DNA from: Panonychus citri | Lineage: Eukaryota; Arthropoda; Arachnida; Trombidiformes; Tetranychidae | Length of the DNA stretch: 64,000 bases | Assembly (NCBI RefSeq): GCF_014898815.1 | Contig: NW_026515433.1 | Coordinates: 1,138,501-1,202,500 of the forward strand | Direction: 5' to 3' | Shown here: positions 48,771 through 62,106 of the stretch, piece by piece | How the letters are laid out: every line of letters starts with the position of its first letter | Numbering within the stretch: the first letter of the stretch is position 1 | Position numbers and translations under genes: made by a program | The notes under the pieces: model-generated | The model's database searches: none | What the model was told of the DNA's origin: nothing | What the model saw: the letters and a program-made list of their open reading frames with translations, nothing else

Positions 48771-50305
48771 CAATTAACACTCAGTAAATTGTAAATAAAT
48801 CAAATTCTAATATCAATATGGTTACAATTAAGTAACCAGTCGATGAATATTTATAAACACAATACTTTGGGTAAGTACCATTAATATCTTGTTGTCACAA
48901 TTTGATCCTGATTGTTTACTATTTAGCTCAACAATTAAGATACAATTTACTTTCCATCGTTTGCATGTATCTTGGTTCTAGTGTCTAGATAATCAAGTTA
49001 ATTGTAACATTGGTCCACTTTATTTAATTTAAATTGTCAGTGAAAATTTGAATTGTGTTCAACGTAAAACTTGTAGTTAAATTGTTGCAATTAAAACTGA
49101 TCTTATTTCATTATTTTCAACTAAAATGAACTCGAATTTTGTTTTCTAATTGTTCTGAGTGATATTGACCATTGAAACTAATTTAATCAACTCACTCGGA
49201 ACAATTTATTTTACCATCATAGTTGTTTGTTTCCATTTAATTCATTAACCATTAACTAATCACCATGTAAATCAATCACCAATGACGGGATCATTAATCA
49301 AAATCCAATTAAATCTAATTGCTTCAATATTTAGTGATTTGTTGATCAAAAATTGATGTCCAAATGATTAAATTGTCCAATTTGATTGACATTTATGATA
49401 TTCACTTGATAACCAACTCTAAATTGCAAATGATGAAAGTTGATTTTCCAAATCAAATCAAGAGATAATCAACTTAATTGTTGCACATAGATTTAAATTA
49501 AATCAATTGGGTGTCTTTTAATTTTCAATCATTCTCAATTCTTGAACATTATAAATCATTTCCAATTTGAATCAATTTAAAATTTCACTATTAAATCAAA
49601 ATCACAAATGATTAATTCATTAATCATTATGAAAAGATTAAGGTGATTAGTTGATTCTGAAAAATAAAAATTAATTCAAAATTAATCTTAATAGTAAAGT
49701 TTAAGGTCACCAATTGTCCAAGGCTATGATTAAGATTGTGACTGTCGGTTTAACAATTAAAATTGATTGTCTTCAGTTAATCCTTTGTTATTGGATTGTG
49801 ATTAAAAACAATTAACTCATTTAATCCGATTAGATAACTAAAGGTTAAGACTAACCAATAATCATAAATTTCTGATAATAACAAAATTAGTCGATTGCTC
49901 TGAGTGTAACAATTAACTTGATTAATATGATATTAATCAACAAATCTGGTTTGAAGGTGTAAATAATATCAACAGTTAACATATGATAAAAAGACATGAA
50001 ATTAGATTTAATTGATTTTGATTTGTCCTCAGGGTATTTTCATAATGTTTGTAATTAAATTAAATTGTTGATTTTTGAGTGAAAAAACATAAATCATAAG
50101 CTTCTTTAGCTTCCCACAATTAAAGTTAATTGAAAAGGTAATTTTAACAATTAGCAATCAATAAACTTCAACATCAACTTGTTTCAATTTAATTGTGGGT
50201 TTTAATGTAATAAAGTTAATGTTATCCATTTAATTGTTCAATCAATTTGCTACTCATCTTATAACTTGTTAAATCTGTTAATTGTTGTGATCATTCATTT
50301 AATCA
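48771..50305. other. Gap upstream of the M13-like gene
   Basis: AT-rich DNA. AATAAA at 48794-48799 belongs to the preceding gene. No supported open frame, and no repeat other than scattered CAATTAA-type words. Confidence 0.5.
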
Positions 50306-53301
50306 ATGAATCCATTCAGTGAAAGTTATAACTCCAATTCATCTCGAGCTAAATTCAACAGGAGGAAACATGATGATTCATATTTTTCAAGGTAAGTTGA
50401 TTGTTGATAATTAAGATTTAGATTTGGTGTTAATTGTTTCATTTGATTGTAGAGTGTCAAACAATACTCTTGAATGGATTTATCATCAATCACCTTTGGA
50501 GCAAATTTTTTACGCTATTGTTTTAATTGTTTTCGTGATCATATTCACCGCAATTTACTTCATGTACACTGATCATCATGGTGAGTAATTAAAGTCTTTG
50601 GAGGTTTTAAATTGTTTGCTAATTGCGTTCTTAGTTTTTCAAAGTGAACCGCTAATCATGGCCAATTCAACGCCAATAATATCGGAACCAGCGGTTGTTG
50701 AACAAACGTCAACTACACAAGCGACAACTAGTTCAACGCCAAATCCATCAGATCACCATCATCATCATCATCATCATCATTATCACTATCATAGGGATGA
50801 TAATAAACCTTTGAAAGCGCCAGTAGCACCGATAATGGACAAAATATTAGAGGAAAAGGCAAATCAATCAAGAGAAACACAATCAACCTCAGAAAAGCCA
50901 ACAATAAGAGTACCAATACTCACAAAGACCATGGAGACAACACCAAAACCTACAACAACAGCCACCACTACAACCTCACCCTCAACAACAACAACAACAA
51001 CAACACCACCACCACAACTTCAACAACAACCTCAACAACCACAACAAAACCGATAACAAGTACTTCATTGATTACTAATTCAACTCCACAGCTAAGGGCA
51101 ACCTCGCAATCTTTGTCAACACCAAAAGTACCAGATTCTCATCGGCACTATCCCCACTCAGACCATCACCATGTAACCAAACAAACTGCACCGACAACAA
51201 CACCGAAAGCAACACCGATGGATAGATCTTCAAGTTTCGATGTGTCGAAACCATTGATTGTTACAGAATCAACATCAACTCAATCGTCTCCAACTGAAGT
51301 GCTTGATGAGTTGGATCAGTTGATTGAATAGTAAGTGCTAATCCAATAATAATAATAACCAATTTCTGATTAGATTGATTAACAATGTATATTGATTATT
51401 ACATGTATTATTTGCTTAATCATCAGTAAATGCAACAGTCTCAATAAGACTGACAATATCGAGTCACCGGAAAAAGTTGACATGAAACATTTGTAAGTAA
51501 TAATAAATTGTAACAATTAACTTTATCAATTTATCTGAATAAGGTCTTAATTTAATTTCTGTTGATCTATTTTTCTAATCAATGACAATTAACAAGATTG
51601 CACCTTGCAAGTCAAATGAAAAACCTCAATGGTGGCAAATCTTTGTGTTCATTTATTGGTAAGTTATGCAATTAATTATAATGAGCAACAATTAACTTAT
51701 GTTTTACTTTAATCTTTTAGGACTTAATCACTTGGTAATCCCGTTTAATAATCCAGATTACTATTGGTTTAAAAACTATAGCTTGGACTTTGATGATTCT
51801 GATGACGATTTGTTTGGTTTGTTTTGATTTGATTGGATTAAAACAGAACTAATTATCTTTCTACTTAATTGTTAGATGATTGGAATCCTATTTGTAGAGA
51901 TAATTGTTCAGGATTAACTGAGTTGATCGGCAATAAATTAAATCGTTTCTGGGATTCGTGTATGAATGCAAGTTAGTATTGAAATGAGATTTAATTATGA
52001 GATTAAAGTTTTTTACTAAAAATCTAACTGAAAATTAGATCAAAATATTACTGATTTTAGGAACTACATGAACTCATTTGGATTCAAATCATATTTACCA
52101 ACCAATATTTCAGAATTTGATCTGAATCAACTGATTAAATCACTTGACTATCAAGGATTAGTAAATTTCAAACCGATTCCTGACCATCTAAACCTAAACG
52201 CAACTATTAATCTAGTGAGTTATTATTAATCATTTTCTCAACTATTTCCAACTAATTAAATCAATTGGTCTCAACAGGTGAATAGAGATGATTATCCTTT
52301 CATTCAGAAGCAAGTTTACGAGGAGCTGATTGATTATCCTGATCTAATCAAGGATCTGAGCGGTTATTGGAATGAAACAAATGAAGATATAAAATCAATC
52401 AATACCGAAGGTCTCGATATTTGTAAATCCATTCAAGAAGTAAGTATCAACAATTAATATTCTTAATCCACTCGATGAAAATTAATTCTGTTAATTGTTC
52501 AACATTTACTCAATTCAGCTACCATATGATAAGATTGAAAGGATTAATCTTAATCCAATAGAATACAATTCATTGGGATTGTCCGATTTACCTGTAAGTT
52601 TTGTTTTCCAATTTCCTTAATTGTTGTTAATCATTTTTTATTTTAATTCACCCAATCCAGATCAATGCAATTCCAAATTCTGACTACCTGATTGAATACA
52701 ATCCCAATTACCTGACCGATGCTCTAGCTACAATCAACAAACATCAATCAACTGATTTATACTATTATTTGCTGTTTACTAATTTTAAGAAAAATTTAAT
52801 TCATCTTGATGATCAATCAATTGATTATACCAATATAATTGATGACGATTCTCATCTAAATCGTACCGGTTTCTGTCTTAACATGGTAACTTTACCTTTC
52901 GGATTAATTAAGCTAATGGATGAAATTAAATCATCTCAATCCAAGAAAATTGATCTACCAAAATTAGCTGATCATCTAATTGACAAAGTTATTAAATTAA
53001 TTTTGTCCAAATTTACCGATGATCAAGCGACTCGAAATTTACTTCGAGATTTAAGTTATAACATTTTAGAACAATTAAATCATTTAATCTCATTTGATTC
53101 TAATTCTATTGATGAAATTTACCAATCAGTGAGTATTAAACAATTTGTACAGTCAATTCATTGATAACAATTAACTTTCTCATTTCTAATTGAATTCAGT
53201 TAAAAATAACCGATAATTATTTCGATAATGTCCAATCAATACGATCTTGGCTTCGATCTGGTTACAAGGAAGGATGTTTACTTAATTATATTTCTATTTA
53301 A
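50306..53301 (+). CDS. Type II membrane protein with M13 (neprilysin-like) N-terminal domain, no catalytic domain
   Basis: Twelve exons: 50306-50391, 50453-50580, 50635-51330, 51427-51492, 51597-51658, 51721-51816, 51876-51971, 52061-52214, 52278-52439, 52519-52593, 52661-53128, 53200-53301; about 730 residues if two one-base breaks are corrected. Residues 1-47 are cytosolic, about 48-66 are a signal anchor, then comes a His-run and Thr-rich stalk. The ectodomain follows the M13 N-terminal domain: MKHLLHLASQM, FWDSCMNARNYMNSFGFKSY, EYNPNYLTDALATINKH with DLYYYLLFTNF, and LKITDNYFDNVQSIRSWLRSGY. It then stops, so the zinc-binding HExxH half is absent and it cannot be a peptidase. Breaks: the frame changes in the ACA/ACC repeat near 51000, and exon 7 to exon 8 needs one more base (AAGTTAGT where AAGGTTAGT would fit). 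These may be assembly errors or signs of decay. Confidence 0.7.
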
Positions 53302-53830
53302 CAATTGATAATTTAATTCATTTTAATAATTATTAATATCTAACGATATTCATTTAATCAAAATAAATCAAAATCGAAACCATTTTAATTGTTACCTTTT
53401 TCCAGATTCTAATTGTTTCCCATTCATGTGGCGTATTGATTAACCTATAATTTTAAACAATCTATTAAATTGTAATTAGAAAAGTTGATAGATTGAACTG
53501 ATTCTATTGAAAATTTACTTCGATGATTAGTCAACAATTAAGAAAAAATTTTCTCACAATTAGAAGAAGAGTTTAATTTTCGCGCGTGAAATTTTTTTCT
53601 TTTATTTTTTTCTACAAATTTCTAGACAGATGAGATTTTGTTTCTTTGTTGTTATCATCTGATTGTTGTTTAATTTTTAAATTATTTGATCTTAACAGTG
53701 ACAATTGTCATTAATTCAGTTTAAATTAACGTTCTTCAAACTGTGTTTATCTTAATTGGTCTCGAAACGGATTCCGGTTGATTGTTATTTCTTTGGTCCA
53801 TTTGAAAACTGAACTGTCCATTTAAGAGTC
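53302..53830. other. Gap before CDC37; no M13 catalytic half
   Basis: I looked for the missing M13 catalytic half here and saw no open frame with a zinc-binding motif. The stretch contains the upstream region of CDC37. Confidence 0.6.
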
Positions 53831-55201
53831 ATGGTTGATTACAGTAAATGGAAGGATATTGAAATTAGTGATGATGAAGATGATACTCATCCTAATATTG
53901 ACAAACAGTCGCTATTTAAATGGAGACATGAGGCTCGGGTACAGCGAATGGCTGAATTTAATGAGAAGAAACAAAAAATTAAGGATAATCTGGAGAGTGT
54001 AAAGAAAAAATTTGAAGAAAAACAATCACAAGTTAAAAGTAAACCTGATGATGAAAACTTGAAAAAAGAATTAGCTGATTTGGAGAAGAAATTGAACCAA
54101 GCGACAATAGATCATGAAAATATCCTGAAAGAAGAACGAAAAATGCCTTGGAATGTCGATACAATTAGTAAAGATGGTTGGAGTGCTACAAAGATCAATA
54201 AACCTGCTCCTAAATTAGATAAGTCTCACCTCAGGTAAGTTTGGAGCTTATTGGTTATGTGTTTTCTTTTTTTCCTATTACTTTCTAATTTTAAATTTTC
54301 TTCCGTTTTCCTTTAGTGATGATGAACGTGAACAATTATACCTCGAATTCATTAAAAACAATGAGAAAAAGATCAAACATTTTGCTATGTTAAGCAAACC
54401 TGAAGATTGCCGAACATATTTACTCGATGAGCCTCAATTGGTTTGTGAAGAAACCGCTAATTACCTGACACTTTGGTGTTTAAATCTTGAAATTGAAGAA
54501 AAACATGAGCTCATGACTCATGTATCCAAACAAGTAATTTCAATGCAATATATCCTTGAGTTGGCCAAACAATTAGATTGCGATCCTAGAGCATGTATTT
54601 CAAGTTTCTTTAAAAGGTAAATTAATTTCACTAATCTTTTATTGTCCATTTTTAATTGACGTGAATTAATCTCTTTCTTTTCATTATGGTTTCAACTGAC
54701 AGAATTCAAACAGCTGAGAAAGAGTACTTGGACGCTTATGAAGACGAACTGAGAGCCTTCCGTAAGAGGATAAAAGATCGAGCTAAAGAGAAGATTGAAA
54801 AAGCCATGAAAGAGATTGAAGAAGAAGAGAGAGAAAAAAGATTGGGTCCTGGGGGGTTAGATCCAACTGAAGTTTTCGAAACTCTTCCAGAGAAAATGCA
54901 AAAATGCTTCGAAGATCGAGATATTGAACTGTTGAAACAGGTAAGTTAAAGGTCATCATTTGATTGACTTTAATTTCTATTGATAATCTTTCTCTCTCTC
55001 TCTCTCCCTTTTCAGGTTGTTGCTGAAATGCCTGAAGATGAGGCCAAATACCACATGAAGAGATGTGTCGATTCGGGTTTATGGGTTCCTGATGCCAGAG
55101 ATATTGCCAATGAGGGAGATAAGGATGATAAAAGCGTTAAATCTGGATCTGAAAAAGAGGCCATTTATGCCAAAATCAAAGAAAGTTCATCTGATAAATG
55201 A
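53831..55201 (+). CDS. CDC37: Hsp90 co-chaperone CDC37
   Basis: Four exons: 53831-54234, 54317-54616, 54703-54940, 55016-55201; 375 residues (human 378). CDC37 loads protein kinases onto Hsp90 in the cytosol. The N terminus MVDYSKWKDIEISDDEDD carries the conserved CK2 site Ser13, followed by THPNIDKQSLFKWRHEARVQRM. Then come a long charged coiled coil to about residue 118 and the MPWNVDTISKDGWSATKIN kinase-binding segment. The Hsp90-binding middle domain (EREQLYLEFIKNNEKKIKHF to about residue 270) has LTLWCLNLEIEEKHELMTHV, and a C-terminal helical domain follows (PEKMQKCFEDRDIELLKQ, MKRCVDSGLWVPDA). All junctions are canonical and nothing is missing. Confidence 0.96.
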
Positions 55202-58200
55202 GGTACATGAATACTTTTGTTGTATCTCCATCAGCATTTTGTATACATTTTTAATTATTTAACCTTTGATGTATGATAATCAACTGATATGGTTAACCCT
55301 CATGTATACTGGGACTCAGTTTTTTTCGTATCGTAACATTGAGTTGATTAATCTTTTATCTTTTGGTTAGTCTCCATAGCTCAAGTGTAACATCGTTTTA
55401 TTTGGTTGCACAATTAGCTGAGAAAAGATTTACTACTATTTCCGTCAAGTTCAATTCTCTTCAATTGAAACAATTAACCAAATCAACTCATGATTATCTC
55501 CTTAAAATTAGTGATCCTACAAAAAAAAACTCACATCTATCAAATGTTTTCCTATCAAGTTGCTAATATTAGTCCAACAATTAACTACTAATTTCACAAT
55601 TGACTAAATTGATGGAATATTATTTCAATTTTGTAACAATTAATATAATCAATTAAACTAACTCATTTTTATCTTGACTCTTTTACAATTACAGACCATG
55701 TTCCTGGATTAACAATCAACCCTTTCCGCAGATCTGATGTTAAAGTTTTTCTAATTATGGATTTAAAACAATTAATGTACAAAAGTCAATTCCAAATGGA
55801 TTTAAAGAGTTAATCAAACGTAATTGCAACGACAATCAATCAAATTTGGTGGCGCAATTGTTTCATCCATTCATTTTCAACAATTATCTATTAAATATCC
55901 TTGAGCAAAACAAACAATCAACAATCAAAACATTAACACAACCAAATGAAGCAACAACATCAAGGTTACACCTAAATAGTAAATTAATTGTCGGTGGAGA
56001 TGGAGCAAGTTCAATCAAAATTAATTTCATCTCATGAATTTACCACAATTAATTGTTAATCATTTCTCTTCCGGATTGTTTAACTGTTTATCCCAATCCA
56101 AATGTATTGACTTTCATTTTCATTATCCTATTCATTGTTTTCCTCTTAATCAACTAATTTCAAATACTTTCATTTGTAAATCAGATCTCTGATGATTGCA
56201 CAATTAAAGTTGAAATAGATTTGATTTCGAAACAATTAAATCAACAACTTTTTCATACAAATCACATTACTAATTATACTTTGAACACCATGTTCAATGT
56301 ACTTTGAGCTTCAGTCTATAGATCAGATAATTAAACCATAAATCTTTGATCTTTTACTGTAATTATATTTTTGTCTTGATTAGTTAAGTGATCAAGGGTC
56401 GTTATTTAACTAATTGTAATCAGATCGACACAAATTCACCGTAATACTTAAACATTTACACAAGAAATTGTAACAATTTAGATCGAATCAGTTAAACCTG
56501 AATTGCATTTCTTTTATTATAATCAAAGATCATCAATCGACAATCAAGAAGATAAATTATTGATGATTAATTCAGAATTTCTCTTAATTCAATTTAACCA
56601 ATTGCTCAGTAATTTCAATTGATTATCTTTCCTTACATCCAATGATTACAGTTGATTGTTATATTACAAAATTGTACTCATTAAATACATTGACAATCAA
56701 GGTGTGTATGTGTTTACCTTAATTGTTTATCTTCAATTAGGTTAAACTATGAACGGTAACAATTAAAACTGATCACGATTATAAAAGTGTTCATATGACT
56801 TTGGAAAGTTAGTTGATTGTTACGAAGAGAAAAAGTTAAACGTTATTAATTTAATCCAACAATTAAGGATAATTGATAGTGATTAATTTAAAGATTAAAT
56901 TAAATTCTTATTCAATTGATTGTTGATGATTTAAGTAAATCAACAAGTCTCGGGATTTTGCTCTCGAAATTAATTCCAAAGGTTATGATTAGTTAATTTA
57001 CAATTCGTTCAAGGTTGATAATCATAATTGTCCATCTTCATAAATCAACACAATCAACAATTTTTTGTTTCTCAATAAATCAAATTAAATCAAGTCAAAA
57101 GTTTTGAGGAAACACTCAGTTAATTAAACAAATCATTTTGGATAATCTTGATTAATTCAGTTGGAATTTAAATTCATAACGATTAACCAGCTTATCAGTA
57201 TCACAATTATCTCGGATTGGAATCAAATTAAAATGTAATCAACTTTGATAAAAGTTAATCAAGATTGGAAGGAAATTAAGTTTTCAATTTTAGGAGAAAA
57301 CAAAAAGTTCAGTTAATTGTTGAGAAAAATTTATCTTTTCCAACTAATTACAATTAGTTGGCTATTCTCAAGGTTAATTATCCAATTTGATGGGACACAA
57401 GCATCAACAATTTGAAGGACAATTAATGTAAATCAGTTGATTGTAGACAAAAAAAAATCGATTGGTTTAAATTTTTATCAAACTTTAATTTCTTCAATGA
57501 TCAAAAACTCTGTCAATTAGTTAATTGAATACATTATATAATAAATTTGGTAAATATTTTGTTTTAAGTATGAAAAGTGATGAATACAAAATATAAACTC
57601 ATGAAAGGCTCTCACAATTAAGCTCGAGGTAAATTGTTAATTAGTTAATTATTTATATGTACTTTGTTATTTACATGTTGTATTGACTTTTCACCTTTAA
57701 AAAGATGTTCAAGTTTGTTTACTTTCTGAATGTTATTGTTGAATAATCAATTATTGATAATCAATCGCAACTAATTAAATCAAAGTCTATTAGGTTGATA
57801 ACTTTACACACAAACATAATCAAGTATCAACATTATTTTCATATCATCAACTTAATTTTTATATATAAAAAAACTTAAAGGTAGAGGGACAAATGAGAGC
57901 AGAAACTGATTGACCTTAAATAATAAACAAAAAAATAATCAACAGGTAAACATAAACATAAACAACAGTTTGTTGTCAAATCAACTTTTCCAGGTGAACA
58001 TGAAAAGTAAACTTTGACCTGAATCTTGAGAAAATTTTCTGTTACTTGATAATCAAGTCTTTCAATTAAAACTGTGAATTGGTCCTCATTGATTAAATAA
58101 TCGTATTCTAATCATTCACAACATTCAAAATCAAATCAAATCAAATCTTCAAATGGTGAATTGTAGTTGCCCTTTATGTTTTTGATTAATTTTTGCTGAT

Positions 58201-58698
58201 GTTGTTGATTGGTTGGTGATGGTGTTGATTGATTGTTATAATCGTAACACAGTTTAGATTAAAAAATTATTGGATGTTGATTCAATAATTAACGGTAGAT
58301 GAAAATGTATTCAGGAAGAAGGTCATGATTCTTAATTGTTGATGTTGTAATTGTTTGCTGTTTAACGTAACCATTTTTGTTCATTTGTGTTGGAAATGTA
58401 TCAGATAAGACACACATGATAACCATTAAAGGCACTAATTGATAGTTAGTGTTGATACTTTGTAGATTGTTGTATAAATAATTGTAGATTAATTATTCAC
58501 ATTAGTTAATTAGCTAAAATGTCTCCGAAATGATTTGATCACAATGTAAAGTTGAACATCCGATACAGTTTAACGTTGCTTTTTCGTTGGACTTTTTCAT
58601 TTATCCATTTTGGTCATTTATCTTCTTTGTTATTGGTCAATTTGAATATTTTATTCGATTGAAGAATTCACTTAATCCTGCAAAATGGCGATCAACTT
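55202..58698. other. Convergent intergenic gap, 3.5 kb
   Basis: Between the 3' ends of CDC37 (plus) and CPT1 (minus). Very AT-rich, dense in CAATTAA words. The open frames at 55363 and 55846 have no start context, no homology I recognise and no splice support. Nothing else seen. Confidence 0.5.
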
Positions 58699-61600
58699 TT
58701 ATCTAGTTAAAAGTTCTCTCATATCTCGAAGAGATTGCATTATATTCTTGGCGAATCTCAGAGAATCTGTGGCAGTTGAACTTTCCTTTGAGCTTATGTG
58801 GAAGAAAATTTTATCTTCTCCAGCGATGATGTAGCTGACACCGTAACCATCATCAGCCACTGGACCGAAACCTCCTCCAGCTGAAATGTGATTTGGATAT
58901 TTCTTTAGATCGAGAAGACCAGCTTGGCCATGAGGAGTTTGACTTGTTGATAATTTCCAAGGTTCAGATAAAACCTGAAATAGATAAACAAGTTAACGAG
59001 TTTTAATCATTTGATTATTATTCTCATGTGATTGTTGTTGTCTTAAATTGTTTACTAACCTCTTTGAGAAAAGGTGAATCAATCTCCAAATATTTACTAA
59101 TAACATATAAACAAAATAGATGTCTATCAATTCCTTTGCCACACATAGCATTTTGATAACCAATTTGATGTCTTTGACATGCATGTTTAAGCAAAGCGAT
59201 TCGATCCTCTTTCGTTTTGGTTTGGTCATTCATCGATCTGACCCATGCCGCAGATTCAATTGTTACTGGTCGAACTGTTTCGGTTCTACCCTCACGGAAT
59301 AATCTGGTCATTGAAGCTTCATAGGTGAGTGAGAATTTACCTGAATCCTGTTAGAAATGATGAAAAAGGAAACCATTAAGATTATTTTGGATAACGGGAA
59401 AAGGAGAAATTTTCATGAGGTGGAAAATTTTCCGATTCAGAATAAAGAACATACCCTGAAATAAGCTAATTGCAATGCCATTTGAATGTAAGCATCAGGT
59501 GAGACTCTGTTTTTCTTCATGAAGCCTTTACCGTATTCTTGGAACATAATCAATTTCAAATCAACATCAACAACCAACTTTTGAGCTGTGAAAGATTATA
59601 TTGTTCAGGGAGAAGAAAAAAAAAGCAATTAAATAAATTTCAATTCCATTTGAATAATTAGCTAAATTATTTACCTGTGATAACATATTTATCAATTGTT
59701 TGGCACAGTTCTAAAGGAAATTCCCATTTTAATCGAGTACCTGCTGGAGGCTGAAAACCATTACCGACTTTACAACGACCACTTTCATCGTAGCCTGAAA
59801 TAGTCACATAATTGTCATCATTAATGATTGATAATCATGAAATAATTGTTAGATCTGTTAATGAGAAAATTACAAACTGTACATACCCAGATTAGCGTGA
59901 TCATAAGCTAAGATAAATTCCCAAAGATGAGCCATTATGGGAGCATCAGCCCAAGAGTGTTCAGCATTGAAACCAGCTCGACCATTTCGACCAACAATTA
60001 AATCAAATGATTTATCATACCATCTATCGTAGCCACGACCATGCAGTAAAGTTTGACCATAACTGTCCAATTTGGTTGGATCCTTTTCGTCAAATTCAAA
60101 GTCAACATCATCCAATATTAACACAAAAGCAGATTTTTCAATAGCATCAAGTGACGATTTGTTGATTCCTCTTGAAAAAAATTTGTCTCTTGTCTGTGAC
60201 CAGGAAACTCGGTCAACAGCAGTGACAACACTAAGATGCTCTTCACCTCTTAAGGCTGGACTATCATCGGCAACAATCTTATCAAGAATAGATTCAATCT
60301 CCCGAGGTAAAAGAAGACGTCCTTTAAAATAGATATTAACTTTGTAATATTTACCCTTACTCAGAACAACGATGTGCTGAGAGTCTGAATAATGAACCAA
60401 TTTATCAGTTTCAATACCAGGGAGACGAGTTGTATTGAATAGTCTTTCATATTGCCATGAGCAAAGAGGAACTAAACCTTGAAGCATAATTGGTTTCAAT
60501 TCTTGACGATCAATAAGCCTGCGGAAAATAAGACAAGAGTAAACAAGATTTGCAGCTCGTGATGTTTGACTGGACGTTGGAGTCTCAAATAGAGTATCAA
60601 TTCCATAGAAATTTGAATTAATCATGAGGGGTGATCGGCTTCGAAGGTAAACATATTCTTCCCACCAATCAGATACCTTTAAGAGAGAAAGTAAAAGAGA
60701 ATAGAATGAAAAATCATCACAAAATAGAAAAACAGTAACACAAGTTTCTAGTAATAATTACTTACATAATTACTTGCCCACCATGACTTGAAAATAAGAT
60801 ATTTCTGTAATTTTCTGGCAATACCATCACGAAATTCATAAGCTAATTTAGTTTTTCTTTGGTAATCCTCATCGTCATCACACAAAGCTTGAATAGATCT
60901 AAGGTATCGGTCAATTGTTTCGCCCACAGAGGGTAAAGGTAACCTTGGTAATGCTCCTTGGTAGGAATATAATAGTGGCCTTTTAATGGTCAACATTTTC
61001 ATTAGGAAAACCCATATACTAGAAGAAAGAGATGGACCTAAGGGGAGAAAGTGAAATAGCAGTTAATAAAAAATGGAAAGTAATTAATAATAACAAGAGA
61101 AATAATTTACCTGATCCATGAGATTCATACATCCATCCTTTGTAAATTAGTAAACATTTTAATGTATACTTCATAATCATGGCTTTGGCGACCCAAACAG
61201 CAACACCATAAACAAAACAGGCCAATAAACTACGACCATTATCAGGTAAATTTAAAACTGTCACAAGTGACCTTTAAGAAGAAGAAGAAGAAGAAATTAA
61301 AGATTAGATTGACAGATAAAATGGAGCAAAATGAAAAAAAAGAATAGAGAAGAAAATAAAGACTCGTATTTACGTAATAGGAAAATGAGAGCTGGCGAAA
61401 TTGATGAAACCGAAACTTGGATCGATCTGCAACAGCGAGTGACATGCTGTTACCAGTACGAGAATAGCAGCTAGAAATTCAAGCGACGATGGAAAGACAC
61501 CATTTTTAATATTATTCTGATAAAAAAAAAGAAAAAGAGAAAGTTAAAAGATTAGGAAGATAAAAAGAAAACAAGAAATTGGATCAAAGGTGAGTAAAAG

Positions 61601-62106
61601 TTAACAATAAGTGGCTTCAGTTAATGGTGTTATTTGAACAACTTGATGGATTGATGATGATAACATGGAAACATTTATCTATATCATCTGCAGTTTTCAC
61701 AGATACAAACACACAAGGAAATAGCTGATTAGTGATTATATAAATTAACCAAGAGAACTTTGAAAATATTAATAAAAACCATTAATTATCATACGAACTC
61801 TAATTGACAGAACATTGAATGGCTTAAAGACCTACATACATACACATTTTCTGTTTATATGGTTAACATATGACAGACAAAGTTATCATAGTTAATTATT
61901 ATAAGCAGAAAGCAAAGAGTATCTTTAAGATTTAATGAATTAGGCTAATTAATTTGACCACATACCAGTGAACGTGTGAATCGCTTCCGGTAAGATCGTA
62001 CACCACTGGTCCAAACAATATTAAGAATCTCAGTGTCATAGTTAATGTGAACACCTTCATGGGTAATTTGGAAACTGAAAGCCACAGCTTGATGGGCTTC
62101 AGCCAT
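58699..62106 (-). CDS. CPT1: Carnitine O-palmitoyltransferase 1
   Basis: Nine exons in transcript order: 62106-61966, 61516-61374, 61271-61111, 61037-60766, 60676-59887, 59794-59675, 59585-59455, 59347-59060, 58974-58699; 773 residues, the same length as human CPT1A. It converts long-chain acyl-CoA to acylcarnitine at the outer mitochondrial membrane, the entry step of beta-oxidation, and is the target of malonyl-CoA. The N terminus MAEAHQAVAFSFQITHEG is the conserved regulatory segment. Two membrane spans lie at about 57-75 and 105-125. The catalytic core has SWWASNYVSDWWEEYVY, SLLHG-type HGRGYDRWYDKSFD, catalytic His in FNAEHSWADAP (about 474), GKGFMKKNRVSPDA, YEASMTRLFREGRTETVR, GKGIDRHLF, LSTSQTP and GGGFGPVADDGYGVSY. 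The N-terminal spans distinguish it from CPT2. Confidence 0.97.

Noticed and set aside
50306..53301. Na+/K+-ATPase beta subunit as identity of the type II membrane gene
   Set aside because: The membrane anchor layout fits, but the later exons match the M13 N-terminal domain and lack the beta-subunit cysteine pattern.
55363..56037. Two short frames after CDC37
   Set aside because: No start context, splice support or recognisable similarity.
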